In this document: positions 46,731 through 55,433 of the stretch, piece by piece
How positions within the stretch are numbered: position 1 is the first letter of the stretch
Layout of the letters: each line of letters begins with the position of its first letter
Assembly: GCF_000378425.1 (NCBI RefSeq)
Contig: NZ_KB899830.1
Span: 1 to 64,000 of the forward strand
Direction of reading: 5' to 3'
Origin: Cohnella laeviribosi DSM 21336
GTDB lineage: Bacteria > Bacillota > Bacilli > Paenibacillales > Paenibacillaceae
DNA length: 64,000 nt
Program-made: the position numbers and the translations under genes
Notes under the pieces: generated by a model
Seen by the model: only the letters and a program-made list of their open reading frames with translations
The model's database searches: none
Told to the model about the DNA's origin: nothing

Positions 46731-47381
46731 CTAACGCGGAACGCTTTCCGCTCCGGACGGAACGATTGCCGTCAGGCGTTCGAGCAGCATCGGGGACAGG
46801 TACGCTTCGTACAGCGCCGCGCAGCCGAGCAGCAGCAGCATGGTCAGCGCGACGGCCGTATGCTGCAGAAACGGAGGAAGCAGCTTGCCTTTTTTCCGGA
46901 ACAGCCGTTCGCGAACGATGTAGTAGGCGAAGCGCGAAGCCGAAACGCTGGCGATCATGAGCGCGGGGACGACGATCGCGTTTTGCGGCGCTATGGCGGC
47001 AAGCGAGACCGCGACGCCCTTCCATTCCAGCTGCCGGACGATCGACCCGACCGTGAAGCCGATCAGCATGCCCTTCATAAAGTCGAGCGCAAGCACAAGC
47101 GGCAGCCCGATGACGGAAAGCCCGAGCAGCCAGATCAAGCCGAGCCATTTGAAATAAAGGCCGAACCGGTCCCAAAAAGCCGCGCCGGCCTGCAAGGACA
47201 AAGGATCTCCCACTTTCGCCAAATACGCGTTCAGCTCGTCCGCCAGTCCCTGCTGCTGCTCGAACGTCAGCGCGTTGACAAGCAGCGCGCCGAATACGGC
47301 GCCGGTCAGCATCAGCACGCCGATAAACACATACAAGTTCAGGTTGTCGCGCGCCGACAGGCTCCACGGACGAACGCTCAC
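46731..47381 (-). CDS. spoIIM: Stage II sporulation protein M
   Basis: Part of the SpoIID-SpoIIM-SpoIIP engulfment machinery in the mother cell membrane. The 216 residues have five or six membrane segments (for example LYVFIGVLMLTGAVFGALLV and LGLIWLLGLSVIGLPLVLAL). The start is GTG at 47381, with GGGAGGGAGC eight bases upstream; it gives VSVRPWSLSARDNL. Confidence 0.9.
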   Translation of the reverse strand: MSVRPWSLSARDNLNLYVFIGVLMLTGAVFGALLVNALTFEQQQGLADELNAYLAKVGDPLSLQAGAAFWDRFGLYFKWLGLIWLLGLSVIGLPLVLALDFMKGMLIGFTVGSIVRQLEWKGVAVSLAAIAPQNAIVVPALMIASVSASRFAYYIVRERLFRKKGKLLPPFLQHTAVALTMLLLLGCAALYEAYLSPMLLERLTAIVPSGAESVPR

Positions 47382-47446
47382 CCAAGCTCCCTCCCCATCC
47401 TGGACGACCCTTGCTGTTGTTAATGTGTATGTCGGACAAGGAAGGT

Positions 47447-48631
47447 TTATGCGTCGCGGACTTTGCCGTAGGTTCCTCCGGCGCCCGGGGCAAGGTCGAT
47501 GTCGCCGCTTCGGGCCCGCACGATGCGCGAGGCGATCGCTTCGCCCGCAACGGCGGCAAGACGATGCTCGGGGACCAGATGCAAAATGTTCATCTCGGTG
47601 CCGAAAGCGTCCAGCAGCTTGTCCAACGTGCGGGGACCGAGCCCCGGAAAGAAGGAGAGCGGAACCTGGCGGCGGTACGGAGGGCGGTGCGGCGGATGGA
47701 CCGCCGCTTCCCTGTCGGCGAGCCGGTCGATGCGGCCGGCTACGCCCCGGATCAGCCGTTTGCTTCCGCAGCCGGGGCAGGCGTCGGCGGACTCCTCCTC
47801 CTTCCGCAGCGGCCTTCGGCAGGAGGCGCACTGCGTACCGTGGTACTTGCCGAGCAGCGGATGCAGGCCGATATTGGCCGCAATGCGGCGCCCTCCCTCG
47901 CCGGAAAGCGCCATGGCCCATTCGGCGAACGAAGGCTCCTTGAGCATCAGCTCGTTGCATTCCCGGCCGATCATCCGGGTGGAATGGGCGTCGGAATTGG
48001 TCAGGAAGGCATAGCGGTCCAGCTCGGACAGCCTGCCCGCCATGTCGCTGTCGGCGCTCAGGCCCAGCTCGACGGCGGCGATGCCGCCGGGATCGAGCCT
48101 TGCGCCGAGCCGGTCGGCCGCGCAGCCGAGCAGCCCCCGGTGCGGCGTAAACACATGCGCCGGAACCAGCTTCCCGCCCCGCGCGATCAGCTCGGCCTGC
48201 ACTTCCCGCGCGCTCGCGCGAACGCGCTGGGAGCTGAGCCTGACGTTGGCCGTGCGCGGCCGCAGCCATTCGGTCCATTCCTTCATCGCCCGGAAAGTCG
48301 GCAAAAACGCCAGCAGGTGAAACGGACCGCCCCCGGGCTCCCGAATCTCGAGCTCGCAGCCGAGCAGAATGACCGTCCGGCGGTAGCGGATGCCTCCGCC
48401 TTCAAGCTCCTCCATTTCGCCGCTGTCGAGACAGCGGGCGATATCCTCCTGCACCGGCGGAGAATGGCAGTCGATCACGCCCACCAGCTCGATTCCCTTG
48501 CGCTCCGACGCTTCCTGCGCGATCGAGCGGAACGTCAGGTTCCGGCTGGCGCTGATTTTGACGGCGTCGCCGGACTCGCTGCTGCCGATGTGCACGTGCA
48601 GATCGGCAAAGACGCGTCTTAATCCCGCCAC
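47447..48631 (-). CDS. endoQ: Endonuclease Q family protein
   Basis: PHP-domain nuclease that in archaea and Bacillus nicks DNA 5' of deaminated bases. The 394 residues have the N-terminal metal motif FADLHVHIGSSESG, further His/Asp ligands (VIDCHSPP, LTNSDAHST), a zinc ribbon (CASCRRPLRK...CPGCGSKR, about 280-310) and a C-terminal helix-hairpin-helix region (FPGLGPRTLDKLLDAFG). It begins with GTG one base behind the nudF stop codon. Confidence 0.9.
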   Translation of the reverse strand: MAGLRRVFADLHVHIGSSESGDAVKISASRNLTFRSIAQEASERKGIELVGVIDCHSPPVQEDIARCLDSGEMEELEGGGIRYRRTVILLGCELEIREPGGGPFHLLAFLPTFRAMKEWTEWLRPRTANVRLSSQRVRASAREVQAELIARGGKLVPAHVFTPHRGLLGCAADRLGARLDPGGIAAVELGLSADSDMAGRLSELDRYAFLTNSDAHSTRMIGRECNELMLKEPSFAEWAMALSGEGGRRIAANIGLHPLLGKYHGTQCASCRRPLRKEEESADACPGCGSKRLIRGVAGRIDRLADREAAVHPPHRPPYRRQVPLSFFPGLGPRTLDKLLDAFGTEMNILHLVPEHRLAAVAGEAIASRIVRARSGDIDLAPGAGGTYGKVRDA

Positions 48632-48632
48632 T

Positions 48633-49199
48633 TCAGAACGCTCCCGTCAGCGACTTGAGGCGCCACATCTGCACGGCAAGCAGCGTTTTGGCGTCGTAAA
48701 TCCGGCCTTCGCGGATGTAGGCTTCGGCCTGCTCCAGCGTAATCGCTTCGCAGGTCAAAAATTCTTCCGCATCCAGATGAACTTTACCGGGCGTAAGCTC
48801 GTCCGTGTAGTACAAATGGATGACCTCTTCCGTAAAGCCCGGCGCGGTCGCAAACGACTGCAGATGCCGGATGGACTTCGCCCGGTAGCCGGTCTCCTCC
48901 TCCAGCTCGCGCAGCGCGGCCTGCTCCGGATCCTCGCCCGGTTCCAGCTTGCCGGCGGGAATTTCCACCTCGACCCGCTCAAGCGGCTTGCGGAACTGCT
49001 CCACGACGAGCATCTTGCCCTCCAGCAAGGCGAACACGGCAACCGCTCCCGGATGGCGGACGATTTCCCTTGTCGCGGTTTCGCCGTTCGGCAGCCGCAC
49101 CGTATCCACCTGCAGCGAGATCATTCGTCCTTCGAAGATCGGCTTTGTTTCTATCGTTTCCTCATAAAAAGGATGTCGCTTCGCATCCGTTCGATCCAT
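48633..49199 (-). CDS. nudF: ADP-ribose pyrophosphatase (Nudix)
   Basis: Hydrolyses ADP-ribose to AMP and ribose 5-phosphate. The 188 residues contain a full Nudix box GKLEPGEDPEQAALRELEEETGY (starts about residue 82) and the ADP-ribose family Pro about 15 residues after it. The start at 49199 lies ten bases after AGGAGG; an in-frame ATG further upstream overlaps the ribosome site. Confidence 0.92.
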   Translation of the reverse strand: MDRTDAKRHPFYEETIETKPIFEGRMISLQVDTVRLPNGETATREIVRHPGAVAVFALLEGKMLVVEQFRKPLERVEVEIPAGKLEPGEDPEQAALRELEEETGYRAKSIRHLQSFATAPGFTEEVIHLYYTDELTPGKVHLDAEEFLTCEAITLEQAEAYIREGRIYDAKTLLAVQMWRLKSLTGAF

Positions 49200-49331
49200 T
49201 TGTCCATATCCTCCTGTCATGAAAATGCGCAAAACGTCATAGTTTCAACATAAAGGCATGTCCGACGGAATGCAAGCCGATTTGCCTTTGGCCCCCTATT
49301 CCCGTTCGGGCAAAGTACAGGAGGAATGGCT

Positions 49332-49517
49332 ATGCTGAAGCGTTACACGGCGCAGGACCGCGTTCATTGGGTAGGCAAAGCGTGGGAGGTGCGGCATGCC
49401 CTCCGCCAGGCCAAGCGGCAAAACGGCCGGGAAACCCGGCTCGCCGACTGGCTGTCGGCATCCGCTTCTCCCGCCCGCAACCGTGAGGCGGCAAAAGGTT
49501 ACGGCATCGGCAAATAA
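49332..49517 (+). CDS. mciZ: Z-ring inhibitor MciZ-like protein
   Basis: 61 residues with the core VHWVGKAWEVRHALRQ, closely matching the FtsZ-binding segment of B. subtilis MciZ (VGKAWEIRAKLKE), followed by RLADWLS where MciZ has YVKDWIS. MciZ caps FtsZ in the mother cell during sporulation. The second ATG (49332) is used because AGGAGG is seven bases upstream; the first ATG is too close. It is next to nudF, its location in B. subtilis. It has about 20 extra C-terminal residues and overlaps the anti-sigma gene tail to tail by 19 bp. Confidence 0.82.
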   Translation: MLKRYTAQDRVHWVGKAWEVRHALRQAKRQNGRETRLADWLSASASPARNREAAKGYGIGK

Positions 49518-50263
49518 GCGACCACCGCCGCATCCGGCGCCGTAGGGGATTCGCTTCCGCCCTTGGGCTCGATCGTGAGCGCGATCGCCTCCCACAGCTC
49601 GGGCCGAACGCCCCTGCTGTACAGATGCGCGTGGTTCTCGTTGAATTCCAGCACGCCCAAATTCGCTTTCCGCCCCTGAATCAGGGCCCAGGCCTGCACG
49701 TCCAGCTTATCCGACGGCAACATGCCGTCCAGCAGCAGGAACACCTCCCGGGTCCGCACGTTAATCCATACCGTCTGCGTCGTTCCTCCCGTCAAGGGCG
49801 CATGCGCCGCCCCGATTCCCGTTCCCGATCTGTACATCACCGTATCCGGCCGGTTCATCACCGCTTCGCCGCTTGGCACGTGTTGCTGCGCATAGCGCTG
49901 GGAGTCGAGCAGTTTTGGGTCCTGTTTCGGCAAATGCAGCAGCAAGACCGCACAGGTCAGGATCGCGGCGCCCAGCATCGCCGTCACGCCGACGGGCCGC
50001 TTCAGCCGGAAGCCGGGCTTCAGCTTCGCCTTTAGGCCGCGCCACCGCACGGCCGTCCGCAAGAGGCGCCTTTGCCACGGACGCAGCGACGGCTCGGGTC
50101 CGGGCGTCCGGCTGAGCAGCCGGCTCCATTCCTCGCAGCAGGCGGCGCAATCCGGACAAGTCTCGCGATGGCTCTCCAGCGCCGCCTTATGCGCCGGCGC
50201 CAACCGCCCGAGATGATAATCAATCCAGCTTTCCTCCGGCACTCCGCATTTCCGGTTGTCCAT
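49499..50263 (-). CDS. RskA-like anti-sigma factor
   Basis: Membrane anti-sigma factor for the ECF sigma encoded just upstream. The 254 residues have an N-terminal zinc-binding anti-sigma motif (HxxxCxxC in SHRETCPDC, about residues 31-38), a basic segment, one membrane helix (about 93-110, VTAMLGAAILTCAVLLL) and an extracellular RskA-type beta domain (about 150-254). Its start lies 44 bases inside the sigma gene, implying coupled translation. Confidence 0.85.
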   Translation of the reverse strand: MDNRKCGVPEESWIDYHLGRLAPAHKAALESHRETCPDCAACCEEWSRLLSRTPGPEPSLRPWQRRLLRTAVRWRGLKAKLKPGFRLKRPVGVTAMLGAAILTCAVLLLHLPKQDPKLLDSQRYAQQHVPSGEAVMNRPDTVMYRSGTGIGAAHAPLTGGTTQTVWINVRTREVFLLLDGMLPSDKLDVQAWALIQGRKANLGVLEFNENHAHLYSRGVRPELWEAIALTIEPKGGSESPTAPDAAVVAYLPMP

Positions 50264-50861
50264 CGCAAGCCCTCCCCTCCGATTCCGCCCAGCCCATTTT
50301 GATCAGCGACCGTTTCAGATGGTTGAGCCCGTAGCGCATCCGCGACTTGACCGTGCCGAGCGGCACCTGCCACGCTTCGGCCAGTTCGCTCTGGCTGCGC
50401 GAGGCGAAATACGCCTCGGCCAGCGTTCTCCGCTGCATGCCGGGCAAGTCCTGCAGCGCTCGGCGCAGCGCCTCTCCTTCCAGCTTGGACAGCACCGTCT
50501 CTTCGGGCGAACGGTTGCGCGCGCTTTCGCTTTTTTCCTCCATGCCGACCCGCTCCTGCAGCAGAACCTTCTTTTTGCGGCGCAGCCGGTCCAGACTGCG
50601 GCTTTTGGTCTGCACGCCGAGCCACGCCTCGACCGAACCCCGGGCCGGATCGTACTTGTCCGGATGCGAGATGACCGCAAGCAGCACGTCGTGGCACACG
50701 TCTTCCGCTTCCATCCGGTCCCCGAGCAGCTTCAGCGCGATCGGCAGGATCAGAGGCACGGCCGAAGCGTAAAAACGGTCAAACGCCTCCAGCGAGCCTT
50801 CGCTCATCTCCCGCAGGCACTGCGCCAGCCCGGAAGCCGATGCATTCCCGATCGTTTCCAT
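50220..50861 (-). CDS. ECF RNA polymerase sigma factor
   Basis: Extracytoplasmic-function sigma factor of the SigK type. The 213 residues have region 2 (about 25-95, VCHDVLLAVISHPDKYDPARGS) and region 4 (about 125-190, helix-turn-helix AEAWQVPLGTVKSRMRYGLNHL). Partner of the RskA-like protein. The divergent NEW3/ABC operon is a possible target, but I could not identify a shared promoter sequence. The stimulus is unknown. Confidence 0.88.
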   Translation of the reverse strand: METIGNASASGLAQCLREMSEGSLEAFDRFYASAVPLILPIALKLLGDRMEAEDVCHDVLLAVISHPDKYDPARGSVEAWLGVQTKSRSLDRLRRKKKVLLQERVGMEEKSESARNRSPEETVLSKLEGEALRRALQDLPGMQRRTLAEAYFASRSQSELAEAWQVPLGTVKSRMRYGLNHLKRSLIKMGWAESEGRACDGQPEMRSAGGKLD

Positions 50862-51068
50862 TTCGCTCCCCCGTTATTTCTGTTCGCTACTTCATTCATA
50901 GCAGAAACGATTTTTTTTGAAAATGTCGCCCGATCTATTTTTACCTCCCTTTAAGCTGTTTTTAATCAAATTTTTATCTGCCGGCCAAGGGCCGACTTAA
51001 ATCCGATCGCCGTTTCGGCGCGTATACCCAATGAAAAAATATTACAGCCTCGGGAGGGGTCGAATGCC

Positions 51069-52232
51069 ATGATCAACTTGTTCAAAACCGGAACCAAACG
51101 GATGGCGGGGATCGCCGTGCTGCTGTGCATCAGCCTGCTCGCTTTCTCCGCGCCCGCCTTCGCCGTAAGCGGGGTCAAGATTTACACGCCTTATACGAGC
51201 CTGTCCGCCGCGCCGGGGGAAACGATCAGCTACGACATCGATTTGCTGAACGGTACCGATTCGATCCAAATCGCGGACCTTTCGGTCGACAAGGGCGGCA
51301 CGGACTGGACGGCGGAGCTGACCGCGGGCGGCCATCCGATTCGCCAAATCGCGGTGAAGCCGCAGGACGAGCAGTCGGTCAACCTGTCCATCACCGTCCC
51401 GTACGAAGTGAACAAAGGCGACTATCTCTTCAAAGTAAACGCCGGAACGTTCGGTTCGGTCAGCTTGAAAATCAACGTAACGGAGCAGGGCACGTACAAA
51501 TCCGAGCTGACGACCGATCAGGTGAACATGCAAGGCCATACCGATTCGACGTTCACCTACAGCCTGACGCTGAACAACCGGACGGCAAACAAGCAAAACT
51601 ACGCGCTCTCGGCGGAAACGCCCGCCGGCTGGTCCGCGACGTTCAAGGTCGGCGGCAACAGCGTGACGGCCGTCGAAGTCGACGCCAACTCGTCGACATC
51701 CATCACCCTTGAAATCACGCCTGCGCAAAGCGCGAAAGCCGATACCTACAAAATCCCGGTACGCGCCACGAACAACAGCACGACGGCCGAAGCGACGCTG
51801 GAAGCGGTCATTACCGGCACGTACGACTTGCAACTGACGACTTCCGACGAGCGCCTCAGCACGAGCCTTACGGCCGGCGGCACGCGCAACCTGGAACTGG
51901 TCGTGAAGAACACCGGCACGTCCGACCTCAGCAACGTCAGCCTGACGGCGACGACGCCGACCGATTGGGAAGTGACGTTCGAGCCGAAAACCATCGCTTC
52001 GCTGAAAGCGGGCCAATCCGTTCCGGTTACCGCCACGATCAAATCCGCCAAAAGCTCGATTACCGGCGACTACGTGGTCGGCATGACCGCCCAGTCCACG
52101 GAGAAAACGGCCGAAGCCGCCATTCGCGTAACGGTCAAGACGTCCGTCCTGTGGGGCTGGATTGGCGTCGTCATTATCATTGCGGTATTCGCGGGCATTT
52201 ACGCCCTGTTCCGCAAATACGGGAGGAGATAA
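51069..52232 (+). CDS. NEW3-domain membrane-anchored surface protein
   Basis: 387 residues: signal peptide (about 1-32), three or four beta-sandwich repeats of the NEW3/COG1470 type (for example ETPAGWSATF and TTPTDWEVTF repeats) and a C-terminal membrane anchor (about 360-380, LWGWIGVVIIIAVFAGIYALF) with a basic tail. GGGAGGGG precedes the ATG. It is four bases from the ABC ATPase gene, so it probably acts with that transporter as an extracellular accessory. The ligand is unknown. Confidence 0.82.
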   Translation: MINLFKTGTKRMAGIAVLLCISLLAFSAPAFAVSGVKIYTPYTSLSAAPGETISYDIDLLNGTDSIQIADLSVDKGGTDWTAELTAGGHPIRQIAVKPQDEQSVNLSITVPYEVNKGDYLFKVNAGTFGSVSLKINVTEQGTYKSELTTDQVNMQGHTDSTFTYSLTLNNRTANKQNYALSAETPAGWSATFKVGGNSVTAVEVDANSSTSITLEITPAQSAKADTYKIPVRATNNSTTAEATLEAVITGTYDLQLTTSDERLSTSLTAGGTRNLELVVKNTGTSDLSNVSLTATTPTDWEVTFEPKTIASLKAGQSVPVTATIKSAKSSITGDYVVGMTAQSTEKTAEAAIRVTVKTSVLWGWIGVVIIIAVFAGIYALFRKYGRR

Positions 52233-52235
52233 CCG

Positions 52236-53252
52236 GTGGTGGAACCCGTCATCGAACTGGCGCAGCTCACGAAAAAATACGGCGATTTTACGGCCGTAAA
52301 CAAGCTTGATCTCTCGATTCGCCCGGGAGAGATCTTCGGTCTGCTCGGACCGAACGGCGCCGGCAAGACGACGACGATCCTGATGATGCTCGGGCTGACG
52401 GAGCCCGATTCGGGAACGGCGACCGTCTGCGGCGTCGACGCCACGCGCAACCCGATACAGGTCAAGCGCCGCGTCGGTTATATGCCCGACGACGTCGGCT
52501 TTTACGAGGACCGCTCCGGGCTTGACAACCTGATCTATACGGCCCGGCTCAACCTCATTCCGGAGAAGGAAGCGCGCGAGCGCGCGCTCGAGCTGTTGAA
52601 GCGGGTCGGACTGGAGGCGGCCGCCCACAAAAAGGTTGGCGCCTATTCCCGCGGGATGCGGCAGCGGCTCGGCCTTGCCGACGTCCTGATCAAGAAGCCG
52701 GAAGTCATTATCCTCGACGAACCGACGCTCGGCATCGACCCCGAAGGGGTGCGGGAGCTGCTCGTGCTGATCCGGGATTTGAGCCGCAACGAAGGGCTGA
52801 CCGTGCTGCTGTCTTCGCACCATCTGCATCAGGTGCAGCAAATTTGCGACCGGGTCGGCATCTTCGTCAGAGGCCAGCTCATCGCGGTCGGCGATCTTGA
52901 CGAGCTGACCCGCCAGTTGGAGACGAAGGCGAACTACAAAGTCGAGATGGATCTGGCGGGCTGGAGCCCCGAATTGGAGGAAGCGCTGAAGCGGATCGAC
53001 ACGGTCATGGAGGTCGGCCTGACCGAATCCGACGCCTTGACCGGCGGCGCTGCGCCCGCAAACGCGTCCGCGGCGGGAGGCAAATACGTTACCGTGCGCG
53101 TCATCAGCGGCTCGGACGTTACGCCGCAGCTGGCCTCAACCGTTGTCGGGCACGGCGCCTCGCTGTACGGACTGAGGCCGGTTCGCTACGGACTCGACGA
53201 TATTTACCACCGCTATTTCGAAGGAGGGGAAAGCCGTGAGCGCGTGGATTGA
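52236..53252 (+). CDS. ABC transporter ATP-binding protein
   Basis: 338 residues with Walker A GPNGAGKTT (about residue 40), signature YSRGMRQRLGLA, Walker B VIILDEPTLGID and H-loop SSHHLHQ. The C-terminal 110 residues form an extra regulatory domain. The start is GTG with GGGAGGAG upstream. It ends 17 bases inside the permease gene. Confidence 0.93.
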   Translation: MVEPVIELAQLTKKYGDFTAVNKLDLSIRPGEIFGLLGPNGAGKTTTILMMLGLTEPDSGTATVCGVDATRNPIQVKRRVGYMPDDVGFYEDRSGLDNLIYTARLNLIPEKEARERALELLKRVGLEAAAHKKVGAYSRGMRQRLGLADVLIKKPEVIILDEPTLGIDPEGVRELLVLIRDLSRNEGLTVLLSSHHLHQVQQICDRVGIFVRGQLIAVGDLDELTRQLETKANYKVEMDLAGWSPELEEALKRIDTVMEVGLTESDALTGGAAPANASAAGGKYVTVRVISGSDVTPQLASTVVGHGASLYGLRPVRYGLDDIYHRYFEGGESRERVD

Positions 53253-54312
53253 GAAGCTTCGCACCTCTTGGACCGGCCTGCTCCGTTCGCGATCGGACGG
53301 CCGCAGTCCGGCCAAAGCCGAAACGCAGTCCGGCTCCCGAACGCTTTCGCCGTTTTGGGTCATGGTCCAGAAGGAATTCGGCGACCATATCCGCAGCTGG
53401 CGTTTTATCATCTTGCTGTCGATCGTCACGCTCGCCTGCATCGGCTCCATCTATGCGGCGGTTACCGCGCTCAAAAACGGCACGAACAGCGCGAACAACT
53501 CGAACAACTCGTCCATCGGCGAGACGTTCCTGTTTCTCCGCATGTTTACCGAATCGGACGGCTCGCTGCCCAACTTCCTGACGTTCTTGTCGTTTCTGGC
53601 GCCGCTGATCGGAATCGCGCTCGGCTTCGATGCGGTCAACTCCGAACGCAACAAAGGGACGCTCAGCCGCCTGATGTCGCAGCCGATCTACCGCGACGAT
53701 TTCCTCGTCGCCAAGTTTGTCGCGGGCTTGCTGCTGATCGCCGTCGTCATCTTCTCGCTGGGCTTTCTGGTGATGGGGATGGGACTGTTCACGATCGGCT
53801 TCCCGCCGACGCCCGAGGAATTCTGGCGCGTCTTCGTCGCCTTGGTCATCACGACCATCTACGTCGGCATGTGGCTGAACCTGTCGATTTTCTTCTCGGT
53901 CCGCTTCCGCCAGTCGGCGACGTCCGCTCTGTCCGGGATCGCGGTCTGGATTTTCTTTCTGGTCTTTTACGGCATGATCGTCAACCTGATCGGCAACTTG
54001 ACGCTGCCCGGCGATTTGACGGACTCGAAGGCCTACATCGACCAGCAAAACAACCTGCTGCTCCTGTCGCGGCTGTCGCCGGCGTACCTGTTCCAGGAAG
54101 CGGCGTCGACGCTGCTGCTGCCCGACGTCAGAACGCTGAACCCGTTCATCACCCAGGATCAGGCGTACCTGGCCGTCAACGCGCCGCTCTCGTTCGGGCA
54201 GAGCCTTCTGCTCATCTGGCCCCAGGTGACGGCGATCGTCGCCGAAACGGCGCTGGTGTTCGCCGCTTCCTACGTTACGTTCATGCGGCAGGAGATTCGT
54301 TCCCGGTCCTGA
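53236..54312 (+). CDS. ABC transporter permease (ABC-2 type)
   Basis: 358 residues with a charged N-terminal part (1-50) and about six membrane segments (starting near residue 55, FIILLSIVTLACIGSIYAAV), consistent with NosY/CcmB-like ABC-2 permeases. A large loop follows the first helix. It completes a three-gene unit (NEW3 protein, ATPase, permease). Export of an envelope component or drug is plausible but unproven. Confidence 0.88.
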   Translation: MSAWIEKLRTSWTGLLRSRSDGRSPAKAETQSGSRTLSPFWVMVQKEFGDHIRSWRFIILLSIVTLACIGSIYAAVTALKNGTNSANNSNNSSIGETFLFLRMFTESDGSLPNFLTFLSFLAPLIGIALGFDAVNSERNKGTLSRLMSQPIYRDDFLVAKFVAGLLLIAVVIFSLGFLVMGMGLFTIGFPPTPEEFWRVFVALVITTIYVGMWLNLSIFFSVRFRQSATSALSGIAVWIFFLVFYGMIVNLIGNLTLPGDLTDSKAYIDQQNNLLLLSRLSPAYLFQEAASTLLLPDVRTLNPFITQDQAYLAVNAPLSFGQSLLLIWPQVTAIVAETALVFAASYVTFMRQEIRSRS

Positions 54313-54372
54313 TGTCCGTGCGGCAAAGCCGAAAGGCGCAAACCGCATTTCGTCCTTCGAGCCAAAAGGCGC

Positions 54373-54413
54373 AAAACCGCCTCCCGCCCTTCGCGGCGGA
54401 AGGCGGTTTTTTT
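54373..54413 (+). terminator. Rho-independent terminator of the ABC operon
   Basis: AAAACCGCCT / AGGCGGTTTT with an inner CCCGCC/GGCGG stem and seven T. About 60 nt after the permease stop. Confidence 0.85.
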
Positions 54414-54499
54414 ATGGCTTATTGCGCTTCAAAACAACAAAACGCCTATCGCCCGTCCGCAAAAACCGTTTTTGCCAGCCCAAAAACCATATATTGACT

Positions 54500-54814
54500 C
54501 GATATATCGCGTTCCGGGTCGTTCAGGGCATCGGCTCCGGTTCGATCATGCCGATCGCCTTTTCGATTATTTTCACCCTGTTCGCCGATCCGAAGCATGC
54601 CGCCAAGCTGTCCGGCGTCATGGGCGCGGTCTTCGGCCTGTCGTCCGTCGCCGGGCCTCAGATCGGCACGCTGATTGCCGACGATTTAAGCTGGCGCTGG
54701 TGCTTCTACGTCAACCTGCCGTTCGGCATCGCCTCTTTCCTCGTGCTGCTGTTCGCCTTGTCGGAGTTGACCGCCCGGACGGAGAGCGGCGCAAGCGCCG
54801 GGCATTCGGTTTGA
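54500..54814 (+). pseudogene. Fragment of an EmrB/QacA-type MFS drug transporter
   Basis: About 100 codons encode middle helices of a DHA2 family pump: FRVVQGIGSGSIMPIAFSI (typical of helix 4), GAVFGLSSVAGPQIGTLI and LSWRWCFYVNLPFGI. The first three helices and everything after about helix 6 are missing. No start codon with a ribosome site precedes it. This is a remnant of a larger gene left after deletion. Confidence 0.85.
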
Positions 54815-54842
54815 CCCGGAAAACCTGTCCCCATATAAGAAC

Positions 54843-54885
54843 AATGAACCTCCAACCATCACCGTAAAAGTGAGATTGGAGGTTC
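54843..54885. repeat. Strong palindrome behind the MFS fragment
   Basis: Perfect 11-base arms TGAACCTCCAA and TTGGAGGTTCA with a partly paired inner part (TCAC/GTGA). No T run on either side. It may be the end of a lost insertion, a protein-binding site or an RNA hairpin. Confidence 0.75.
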
Positions 54886-55433
54886 ACTATTAAGAAGGAC
54901 CGCCCCTTGTCCCTTCTCTGCCGCCGCCTCGCAAGCCGCCGGAACATGTGGCGCGCGGTCGCTCAAGCGGCATCCGTTCTTTCGTCCGGGATTTTACCTT
55001 AACTCCCCCGTATCGGGCGCCATCCGCCTTTTTCCCGGTATCCCGTCCGCTCAGGCTCGTCTGTTGCGCAGGATCGTCCTGTTCGGTTCCGTTTCGTTTT
55101 GCCCGGTTCTGTCTAGTTCGTGTTCTGTCCGTGTCCCATCCAGTTCCGACCGGGGTCCGATCCGGCTCCTGTCTAAATTCGTCCGTTTCCTCTCCGTTGT
55201 TTCTCGGTTGCACCTCTAGTTCCCGTTCGTGCCTTGTCCGTGTCCTTTACGGCTCCAACTCGAGATCCGGTCCGATTCGTTTTCCGGCTTCTGCTTGACT
55301 CTGTCGGCAACCGACGCGTACTTTTTGACTTTGCCTGGCCGCAAACTCGTCCTCGCCTTTCGCATGCCGGATCGCCCATTACGTTTATGCGTGCCGGATA
55401 CGTTCCAGGGGTTGCGAGGATTGTTGGGGAAAT
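54886..55433. other. Gene-free, A-poor skewed tract
   Basis: About 550 bases with no supported gene. From about 54990 to 55330 the plus strand is strikingly poor in A and rich in T, C and G, made of degenerate words such as GTTCCGTTTCG, CGGTTCTGTC and GTCCGTGTCC. The peptide read on the minus strand is rich in Arg, Thr, Asp and Gln, a product of this bias rather than a recognisable protein. Confidence 0.6.

Noticed and set aside
51042-52841. Open frame of 599 codons on the minus strand
   Set aside because: Antisense to the NEW3 gene and the ABC ATPase; repetitive Arg/Asp/Val shadow sequence.
54890-55213. 107-codon minus-strand frame rich in Arg, Thr and Gln
   Set aside because: Its residues follow from the A-poor nucleotide bias of the tract; no ribosome site and no homologous pattern.
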